A DNA stretch of 5,555 bases, taken from positions 1 through 5,555 of the forward strand of contig MVCS01000112.1 of NCBI GenBank assembly GCA_002049885.1, written 5' to 3'. Position numbers and translations under genes: made by a program. Below are positions 1-4,870 of this stretch, one piece after another (position 1 is the stretch's first letter; the number at the start of each line of letters is the position of its first letter). This DNA comes from Planctomycetales bacterium 4484_123. Its GTDB lineage: Bacteria > Planctomycetota > Phycisphaerae > SM23-33. Under the pieces are notes generated by a model. The model worked only from the letters and a program-made list of their open reading frames with translations, searched no databases and was not told where the DNA came from.

Positions 1-879
1 ACGCTTATCAACGACGGACAGGTCCGCACCGCCGGCGGAGATACCGCCGTCTTCGCCGACGTGGACAACAGTGGCTGGGTGGAGGTCATTGAGAACACCA
101 CCACCTTCTACGGCGACTTCACCAATAACCCGGGCGCCACCGTGAAGAACACCGGCGGGACCATCCGCTATCTCGGCACCTTCACCAACAACGGGGCCGT
201 CATCTCCGACCCGGCCGACAACTACTTCCTGGATGTCCTCAACGGCGATACCGGCTACTTCGTGGGCGGCGTCGGCGACCGCTTCATCGTCGCCGGCGAC
301 TTCCTCTCATCCAGCACACAGAACGCCCAGTGGGACACCGCCGGGGCCGAACTGATCTTCAAGGCCGGCGCCGGCCGGCAACATACCCTCAGCGTCACCG
401 GCGCCGACCTGGGCAAGGACCCGGCCGGCTGGGTGGACAACTTCGCCTGGGGCAGGTTGCTCATCGAGCCGGCCCAGAAGCTGCTGCTCGAGGACGGCAA
501 CGCCGTCCCCGACGGCGGGCTGTACCTGGGCGAACTGGTCTTCGGCGGCGTCGGTTCGGGCATCGTCCTGAACAGACTCCACGTGTACTACCTCAACGGC
601 GGTGACCCGAAGGAGCTGTTCTACGGCGACGCCAACCTGGACGGCATGGTCAGCATCGCCGACCTTGGCGCCCTGGCGGACAACTACGGCCGGGAGGGCG
701 TGACCTGGTATCAGGGCGACTTCAACGCCGATGGTCGCAGCGGCATCGCCGACCTCGGCGCCCTGGCCGACAACTACGGCGCGGGCCGACCCGGCGGGGC
801 CGCAGCCGTGCCCGAGCCAGCCGCCGCTGCACTGCTGCTGGTGGGTTTCGGTGCCTTGCTGCGGCGGCGGCGCAGGTAA
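1..879 (+). CDS. PEP-CTERM exported protein with two dockerin-like calcium loops, 5' end missing
   Basis: The reading frame is open from base 1, so the first visible possible start (GTG at 61) is probably internal; 292 codons are seen before the TAA. The N-terminal part is rich in Gly, Asn and Thr with repeated FTNN and NTGG patterns, like the beta-helical repeats of surface proteins. Bases 625-690 and 715-780 encode two 22-residue repeats, GDANLDGMVSIADLGALADN-YG and a near copy. Each has the D-x-N-x-D-G loop with Asp at position 12, as in type I dockerin or EF-hand calcium loops. The C-terminus reads VPEP, a short hydrophobic helix, then five arginines, which is the PEP-CTERM tripartite signal. 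In known systems an exosortase cleaves this signal after export, releasing the protein or attaching it to the cell surface. No exosortase gene is in the window. The partner of the dockerin-like region is unknown; family and sorting fate are well supported, function is not. Confidence 0.9.
   Translation, partial: TLINDGQVRTAGGDTAVFADVDNSGWVEVIENTTTFYGDFTNNPGATVKNTGGTIRYLGTFTNNGAVISDPADNYFLDVLNGDTGYFVGGVGDRFIVAGDFLSSSTQNAQWDTAGAELIFKAGAGRQHTLSVTGADLGKDPAGWVDNFAWGRLLIEPAQKLLLEDGNAVPDGGLYLGELVFGGVGSGIVLNRLHVYYLNGGDPKELFYGDANLDGMVSIADLGALADNYGREGVTWYQGDFNADGRSGIADLGALADNYGAGRPGGAAAVPEPAAAALLLVGFGALLRRRRR
653..780 (+). repeat. Tandem dockerin-encoding direct repeat (two 38-nt copies)
   Basis: Bases 653-690 and 743-780 are identical apart from two positions (T/C at 665/755 and G/C at 678/768), both silent third-codon changes. 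Each copy encodes the second half of a calcium loop and the helix IADLGALADNYG. The first halves of the loops (GDANLDG and GDFNADG) differ more. The pattern fits internal duplication or gene conversion of a dockerin half-domain, which normally occurs as a pair. Confidence 0.85.
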
Positions 880-921
880 GGGCGGCCCAGCCCCTTGGGG
901 CAACGCGGCGCTGCCGCAAAG

Positions 922-961
922 AAAAAAACCGCCCGGCGGTTCCTCCCGGACCGCCGGGCGG
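922..961 (-). terminator. Intrinsic terminator between convergent genes
   Basis: A perfect 12-bp inverted repeat, CCGCCCGGCGGT at 929-940 and its complement at 950-961, encloses a 9-nt loop. On the minus strand the stem is followed at once by seven T residues (the A run at 922-928), the classic form of a rho-independent terminator. It lies about 65 nt beyond the 3' end of the tRNA-Leu, so it most likely ends that transcript. On the plus strand the stem is followed by CTGCATTTTC, a poorer U tract, but it sits 49 nt after the PEP-CTERM stop codon and could also end that mRNA. Two small hairpins on the plus strand (GCCCC/GGGGC at 890-901 and GCGGC/GCCGC at 905-917) precede it. Confidence 0.85.
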
Positions 962-1026
962 CTGCATTTTCACGGTATCCGACGCTGCACGCTGCCCGCG
1001 GCAGGCCGTGCAGCAAACCTTCTCAA

Positions 1027-1112
1027 TGCCCGGGAGAGGACTCGAACCTCCACCGGCCATACGGCCGACCAGCCCCTCAAGCTGGCGCGTCTGCCAGTTC
1101 CGCCACCCGGGC
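1027..1112 (-). tRNA. tRNA-Leu, anticodon GAG
   Basis: On the minus strand this folds as a class II tRNA of 86 nt. The acceptor stem pairs GCCCGGG (1112-1106) with CCCGGGC (1034-1028). The D arm contains the AACTGGCAGAC loop. The anticodon stem pairs CCAGC with GCTGG around the loop TTGAGGG, giving anticodon GAG, which reads CUC and CUU. The long variable arm has a 5-bp stem, CGGCC/GGCCG, with loop GTAT, as expected for leucine. The T arm holds TTCGAGT in its loop and a G-U closing pair. The discriminator base is A, the leucine identity base. The 3' CCA is not encoded, so it must be added by the CCA-adding enzyme. Type, strand and anticodon are clear. Confidence 0.97.
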
Positions 1113-1126
1113 GCCCTCCAAGAGCA

Positions 1127-1155
1127 AGGCTATTGCCTGATACGCTCACTGTCAA
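1127..1155 (-). promoter_or_regulatory. Sigma70-type promoter for tRNA-Leu
   Basis: On the minus strand a perfect -35 box TTGACA (1155-1150) is followed after exactly 17 nt by TAGCCT (1132-1127), which keeps the most conserved T, A and final T of the -10 box. Transcription would begin near 1120, about 8 nt before the mature tRNA 5' end, so only a short leader would need RNase P removal. The box lies between the permease stop codon and the tRNA, so the tRNA can be transcribed independently of the permease. Confidence 0.75.
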
Positions 1156-1241
1156 GTCACCCCGGCCTGCAACTTCGTCGGTCGGCCCGTCGGGCGGATG
1201 CATCGGCCGGCCGGCTTCGGTGCCTGACGCCGCTGGGGCGC

Positions 1242-2087
1242 TCAAGAACACAATCCCTGGATGGAGCTGACGGTCAAGTGGGCGCCCATCAGGGCCAGCA
1301 GGGAGTACACGATGAGGTTGAAGATTCGCTGGTTGACCCGGTGATGCAGGAATATCCCCAGGGCCGCCCCGGCCACTACCGCCGGTGCCAGCGCCGCGGA
1401 AGTCAGCAGCGTGTCGGTGTCCAGCAGGCCCAGCAGGGCGTAGGGCACGACCTTGACCTGGTTGCCGATCCAGTAGTACAGCGTGGCGGTGGCTACGTAT
1501 GTTTCTTTGGCCATCTGTTGGGGCAGCAGGTACATGGTGGTTATGGGCCCGGCCGAGTGGGTCAGCGTGGAGGTCAGCCCCGCCGCCGCGCCGATGCCGA
1601 AGCCGTGGGCGAACCCCGGCCGGTACGCCCGCAATTCCCCCCGGGCCGCCCTGACGGCCTGGAGGGCCACGAACCCAAGGGCAATCAGCCCGATGGTCAG
1701 GCGGAGGGCCAGATTGGGCCCGGCCATGCCCTCCGGACCCCGGCCCATGCGCAGGTAGCCCCACAGCACCGCCGAGCCGATGCCCACACCCAGGACTGCG
1801 CCCGGCACCAGGAAGCGAATGTTGCGCCAATCCCATTTCCACCGCCAGTAGCCGACCGCCACGTAGTCGCAGAGGATCAGCAGCGGCAGGATGATGCCCA
1901 GCGGTGAGAGGCGCGGGTGGTCCTGGCAGGCGTAGATCATCAGTGGCATGCTGAGAATGCCGACGCTGCCGGCGAAGCCGCCCTTCGCCGCTCCCATGAT
2001 CAGCGCCGACAGCGGCGCCAGCACCAGGAATTGCCCGGCGCTCTCCAGCCCCGACGGCAGCAGCCACAGCCCGAGCATCGTTTCCAT
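1242..2087 (-). CDS. TauE/SafE (TSUP) family membrane permease
   Basis: This 281-residue polytopic inner-membrane protein belongs to the TauE/SafE (TSUP) family, whose characterised members move sulfite, sulfoacetate or related organosulfur anions. It has about eight hydrophobic segments and the two half-repeats typical of the family. The first signature is GAAKGGFAGSVGILSMPLM (residues 32-50), the second begins HGFGIGAAAGLTSTLTHSAG (161-180) and continues into PITTMYLLPQ. The length is usual for the family. The ATG at 2087 has a good GGAGG site 9 nt upstream. It is transcribed away from the zinc-ribbon gene and towards the tRNA-Leu. No intrinsic terminator is visible between its stop and the tRNA, so read-through to the hairpin at 922-961 is possible. 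No sulfur-metabolism neighbour is present, so the substrate cannot be named; the family call is strong. Confidence 0.92.
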   Translation of the reverse strand: METMLGLWLLPSGLESAGQFLVLAPLSALIMGAAKGGFAGSVGILSMPLMIYACQDHPRLSPLGIILPLLILCDYVAVGYWRWKWDWRNIRFLVPGAVLGVGIGSAVLWGYLRMGRGPEGMAGPNLALRLTIGLIALGFVALQAVRAARGELRAYRPGFAHGFGIGAAAGLTSTLTHSAGPITTMYLLPQQMAKETYVATATLYYWIGNQVKVVPYALLGLLDTDTLLTSAALAPAVVAGAALGIFLHHRVNQRIFNLIVYSLLALMGAHLTVSSIQGLCS

Positions 2088-2096
2088 CCGGCTTGT

Positions 2097-2101
2097 CCTC
2101 C
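2097..2101 (-). promoter_or_regulatory. Ribosome binding site of the TSUP permease
   Basis: GGAGG on the minus strand with a 9-nt spacer to the ATG at 2087 fixes the start of the permease. Confidence 0.75.
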
Positions 2102-2114
2102 GGCGAACTTGCGA

Positions 2115-2144
2115 ACTTTACGCCATCCCGGCCGGAAGTGACAG
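2115..2144 (-). promoter_or_regulatory. Candidate promoter of the TSUP permease
   Basis: On the minus strand, CTGTCA (2144-2139, four of six matches to TTGACA) and TAAAGT (2120-2115, four of six matches to TATAAT) are separated by 18 nt. This would start transcription near 2108 and leave a leader of about 20 nt that contains the GGAGG site. The matches are partial, so this is a candidate only. Confidence 0.35.
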
Positions 2145-2175
2145 GCTCGCCTTGGCCCGGGCCCGCCGAGGTGCC

Positions 2176-2215
2176 CGGAACAATTCCGCCCGGCGGTTCT
2201 CTAACCTTTTGGCGG
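2176..2215. repeat. Cluster of short inverted repeats in the divergent intergenic region
   Basis: Three small inverted repeats follow each other: CGGAA-CAA-TTCCG (2176-2188), CCGCC-C-GGCGG (2186-2196) and GGTT-CTCT-AACC (2195-2206), the last followed by TTTT. The outer CCGCC (2186-2190) could also pair with GGCGG (2211-2215). They lie between the two divergent gene starts, upstream of both candidate promoters, and could be regulator binding sites or RNA hairpins. No known operator is recognised. Confidence 0.35.
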
Positions 2216-2270
2216 CGAGTGGGTGGCCCCCGGCGCGGCGGGTGAGGGTCCGGCAAGCGGTGACCGGCAG

Positions 2271-2299
2271 TGGTGAGCTCTGGCCGGCCGGGGTACAAT
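2271..2299 (+). promoter_or_regulatory. Candidate promoter of the zinc-ribbon gene and the downstream genes
   Basis: TACAAT at 2294-2299 differs from the -10 consensus at one base. At a 17-nt spacing there is TGGTGA (2271-2276), with three of six matches to the -35 box. Transcription would begin near 2306, about 40 nt before the ATG at 2347. The -10 element is convincing in this GC-rich stretch; the -35 is weak, which might mean an activator is needed. Confidence 0.5.
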
Positions 2300-2333
2300 A
2301 CAAGTAGCTCAGGCGTGCCCGGCTCGGCGGGAC

Positions 2334-2338
2334 GGGAG
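2334..2338 (+). promoter_or_regulatory. Ribosome binding site of the zinc-ribbon gene
   Basis: GGGAG with an 8-nt spacer to the ATG at 2347 supports that start. Confidence 0.6.
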
Positions 2339-2346
2339 ACAGTGTC

Positions 2347-3474
2347 ATGCACGTGGTGGAATGCCCGCATTGTCATCGGAAGTTCAAGGTCCCCAGGGCG
2401 GTCAGTGCCGCGAGGATGAAGTGCAGCGCCTGCGGGGCGTCGTTTGTGGGTTCCAGCGAGCAGTTGCCGGATCCGGTCCAGGCGCCGCGTGAAGCTCCCG
2501 CCGCCCCGCCTGCTGTCCCCCGGCCGATGCCTCGTAGGCCCGGCCCCATCCCGCTGGTGGTCTGCATCGTCGGCCTCGTCGGTATCGTCGTGCTGGTGGT
2601 GGTGTTCGTTTGGGTTCGCACCCATCCCACGGTGGTTACGGCCAAGTTGGACCGGAAGACCGGGATCGTCATCGAGCAGGGCCGGGAGCGTTTGACGGAG
2701 AAAGAGGCCCAGCGCCGCATCCGCCAGAGCGCCGCCCTTGCCAGGCAGGAGCGAATGGTCCAGAAGGGCCAGCTCCGGCCCCAGGCCGCCGGCCCGGGGG
2801 TCGGGGCGCCAGGGGATCCCGCGGGGATGCTCGAGCGGATGTCCCGGCCCGCGGGGCCGGCCAACTCCCCGGCGTCGCCCAGGACGCCTTCTACGGCGGG
2901 CAAGGGTGACCCCATGTTGCAGGTGGGCATCCCGGCGTTGGTCTCCGCGGGGGCGGTGGGGGACGACTATCGCATAGCCTGTGGCAGCGTCCTGAGCCTT
3001 TACGACGAGCCTTTGGCCCGGGTGACAGTGGCGGCGTACGTGGACGGCGAGCGGGTCCAGGCGCGGGACTATCCCTACGTGCCGCCGCGGGGGACTGTGC
3101 GCTACTCGTTGCCCTTGCCGGCGGGGGTGGACAGCTCCAGGCTCAAGCTGCTGGCCACCTGTGTGCGCGCCGGGCCCGGGACGGTTATCTGGGAGGTGCC
3201 GCAGGCAGAGGTCTCCAGGAAGCCGGAGTTGGACGGTTCGACCACCTGGAGCGGCAGGGCGCGCAATCGGGCCGACGTGCCGCTCAAGGATGTGGTGATC
3301 TATATCGATTTCTACGACCGCGACGGCGTTTGGGGCGGTGCCGCCCAGGGCCGACTGGAAGGCGCCGAGGTGCTGGGGGTGGGCAAGAGCGGCTTTTTCC
3401 GCGTCAAGACCACTGATCTGAAGGCCGCCACCGCCGAGATTTGGAGCGTGCGGGTGGTGGGCGTGAAGTACTGA
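2347..3474 (+). CDS. MJ0042-type zinc-ribbon, single-TM protein with FxLYD-like C-terminal domain
   Basis: This 375-residue protein has four parts. Residues 1-35 form a zinc ribbon with C6-P-H-C9 and C26-S-A-C29, matching the MJ0042 finger-like family (VECPHCHRKFKVP). Residues 41-67 are a Pro/Ala-rich linker. Residues 68-90 form a very hydrophobic transmembrane helix. Arginines at 59, 63 and 64 just before it suggest a cytoplasmic N-terminus and an extracytoplasmic C-terminus, though basic residues also follow the helix. Residues 112-140 are a charged, probably helical stretch, then a Gly/Pro-rich linker. Residues 190-290 and 294-375 look like two beta-sandwich units; the second (WSGRARNRADVPLKDVVIYI, then DFYDRDG) resembles FxLYD domains. 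There is no catalytic motif. Proteins with this layout are usually annotated as hypothetical, and a sensing or scaffolding role is only a guess. It begins a plus-strand run with the rhomboid gene 73 bp downstream. The architecture is clear, the function unknown. Confidence 0.85.
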   Translation: MHVVECPHCHRKFKVPRAVSAARMKCSACGASFVGSSEQLPDPVQAPREAPAAPPAVPRPMPRRPGPIPLVVCIVGLVGIVVLVVVFVWVRTHPTVVTAKLDRKTGIVIEQGRERLTEKEAQRRIRQSAALARQERMVQKGQLRPQAAGPGVGAPGDPAGMLERMSRPAGPANSPASPRTPSTAGKGDPMLQVGIPALVSAGAVGDDYRIACGSVLSLYDEPLARVTVAAYVDGERVQARDYPYVPPRGTVRYSLPLPAGVDSSRLKLLATCVRAGPGTVIWEVPQAEVSRKPELDGSTTWSGRARNRADVPLKDVVIYIDFYDRDGVWGGAAQGRLEGAEVLGVGKSGFFRVKTTDLKAATAEIWSVRVVGVKY

Positions 3475-3488
3475 CCGGCACGTGCCGG
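3475..3488. repeat. 14-bp perfect palindrome after the zinc-ribbon stop codon
   Basis: CCGGCACGTGCCGG starts on the base right after the TGA at 3472-3474 and has CACGTG at its centre. As RNA it could form a 5-bp stem with an ACGT loop in the gap between the zinc-ribbon and rhomboid genes. It has no T tract, so it is not an intrinsic terminator. In DNA this GC-rich, a palindrome of this size can also arise by chance. Confidence 0.5.
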
Positions 3489-3547
3489 GCAAGGTCGTTG
3501 CGGGGGCTCTTGCCCTTCGCCGCCTGGGCCGGTACAAGCTCCATGGC

Positions 3548-4735
3548 ATGATTCCAATCCGCACCGACCGACGCAACGAGCACACGCCGTGGGTGAACTA
3601 CGCCCTCATCGCGGCCAACGTGCTCGTATTCGTCTTCGTGCAGAAGATGGGACGGGCCTACGGCAGCCAAGGGGGGCTCTTCCAGCCGCTGCATCCTGAC
3701 GAGCCGACGGTCCAGCATTTCTTCACCAGCATGTTCATGCACGGCGGGTGGGACCATCTGCTCGGAAACATGCTGTTCCTGTGGGTCTTTGGCAACGCGG
3801 TCAACGATGCCTTCGGACACCTCGGGTACCTGGCGTTCTACCTGGCCGGTGGGCTGACCGCCGGGGTCGGTTACGTGGTGCTGTCAGGTTCGGCCCCGGT
3901 GCTGGGGGCCTCCGGGGCCATTTCCGCCGTCACTGGTGCCTTCCTGGTGCTGTTTCCCCGAGTCCGGGTGACCGTCCTTTTCATCTTCTTCTACATCGTT
4001 CCCTTCGAGATCACCAGCCTGGTGTTTCTGTTGTTCCAGTTGATCTGGAACCTGTACTACACGGTGTTCCGCTTGGATGGCGGCGGGGTGGCCTACGCAG
4101 CTCACGCGGCCGGTTACGTCTTCGGCATCGGCATAGTGGCGCTGCTGCTGTGGGGCAGGCTGTTGCCCAGGGACGTTTACGACCTGCTGAGCCTGATCCG
4201 CACCTGGCGCCGCCGGCTGGGCTACCGCCGGCTCGTCTCGGGCGGCTACGATGCCTTTTCGCCCGGGCCGGGTCGCCTTCGGCGCCCGCCGCCGGGGCCG
4301 GGGGTCGCCCCCGCGCTGCGCCCGGTCCAGCCGACCGCTTCGCCACGCGAGCAGGAGCTGCGGGCACGGATCGCGGTGGCCCATCGTCAACGGGACTTCG
4401 CCACCGCGGCCGGGGCTTATCTGGAACTGGTCCAGTTGGCCTCTGATGCCGTGCTGCCCTTGCCGCAGCAACTCGATGTCGCCAACTACCTGATGTCCAC
4501 TCATCAGTACCCCGCCGCTGCCGACGCCTACGAGCGCTTCCTGCGCCACTATAGCAACTACGAGTACGTTGGGGACATCCGGCTGATGCTGGGTTTGCTC
4601 TATAGCCGATACCTTAGACAAGACGAACGGGCGGAGATGTACCTCGCCCGGGCGGTCCCCGACCTGTTCGACGCGAGCAAGCTGGAACTGGCCCAGGCCG
4701 AACTGGCGGAGGTGCGCCGGCGCCTGGGCCGGTGA
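3548..4735 (+). CDS. Rhomboid family intramembrane serine protease with C-terminal TPR-like domain
   Basis: Rhomboids cleave membrane proteins within or beside the bilayer using a Ser-His dyad. This 395-residue protein keeps the key residues: H65-x4-H70-x3-N74 in MHGGWDHLLGN (the oxyanion and helix-2 motif), the catalytic serine S122 in GASG, and the catalytic histidine H186 in AYAAHAAG. Six transmembrane helices lie between about residues 17 and 203. A basic, Pro-rich linker (about 204-266) leads to a soluble helical region (267-395) with TPR-like motifs such as YPAAADAYERFLRHYSNYEY, likely cytoplasmic and for protein contacts. The ATG at 3548 is chosen because MIPIRTD...TPWVN is the usual rhomboid N-terminus. 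The frame also reaches a GTG at 3482, but the extra 22 residues are not family-like. No Shine-Dalgarno is evident at either start. The canonical HIGG after the histidine region is HAAG here. It looks catalytically competent; substrates are unknown. Confidence 0.92.
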   Translation: MIPIRTDRRNEHTPWVNYALIAANVLVFVFVQKMGRAYGSQGGLFQPLHPDEPTVQHFFTSMFMHGGWDHLLGNMLFLWVFGNAVNDAFGHLGYLAFYLAGGLTAGVGYVVLSGSAPVLGASGAISAVTGAFLVLFPRVRVTVLFIFFYIVPFEITSLVFLLFQLIWNLYYTVFRLDGGGVAYAAHAAGYVFGIGIVALLLWGRLLPRDVYDLLSLIRTWRRRLGYRRLVSGGYDAFSPGPGRLRRPPPGPGVAPALRPVQPTASPREQELRARIAVAHRQRDFATAAGAYLELVQLASDAVLPLPQQLDVANYLMSTHQYPAAADAYERFLRHYSNYEYVGDIRLMLGLLYSRYLRQDERAEMYLARAVPDLFDASKLELAQAELAEVRRRLGR

Positions 4736-4860
4736 GGGCCTTTGCGGACGGGGCACGACTGCCGCGGTTGGGCCCGTGTGAATCGGCTGGCGGCGGTCGT
4801 GGCAGGGCCGGAAGTGGGCTGGATCGCCTGGCCTTCGGCCCGGCCGGCGGCCAGCGGCAC

Positions 4861-4865
4861 GGAGG
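4861..4865 (+). promoter_or_regulatory. Ribosome binding site of the last gene
   Basis: GGAGG lies 5 nt before the ATG at 4871. It favours this start over in-frame GTG codons upstream (for example 4814) in a frame that stays open all the way back to the rhomboid stop codon. Confidence 0.65.
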
Positions 4866-4870
4866 CTGGA

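Noticed and set aside
1008..1907. A 299-codon plus-strand frame opposite the tRNA and the permease
   Set aside because: It begins inside the tRNA flank and covers the antisense of conserved TSUP motifs; its composition is that of a shadow frame.
2088..2346. A riboswitch or small RNA in the divergent region
   Set aside because: Only short separate hairpins are visible and nothing resembles the conserved core of a known riboswitch; the permease leader predicted here is too short.
970..3585. An 871-codon open frame on the minus strand, the longest in the window
   Set aside because: It overlaps the tRNA-Leu, runs out of frame through the permease on the same strand and antisense to the zinc-ribbon gene. 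Its product is a low-complexity Arg/Pro/Gly/His-rich chain with no recognisable domain. It is a by-product of high GC, where stop codons are rare.
3548..4735. The rhomboid as a rhombosortase that processes the PEP-CTERM protein
   Set aside because: Rhombosortases act on GlyGly-CTERM tails, while PEP-CTERM tails are handled by exosortases. The two genes are also about 2.7 kb apart with convergent genes between them.
4828..4854. Inverted repeat CTGGCC/GGCCAG before the last gene as a terminator
   Set aside because: It has a long loop and no T tract on either side, so it cannot be called an intrinsic terminator.
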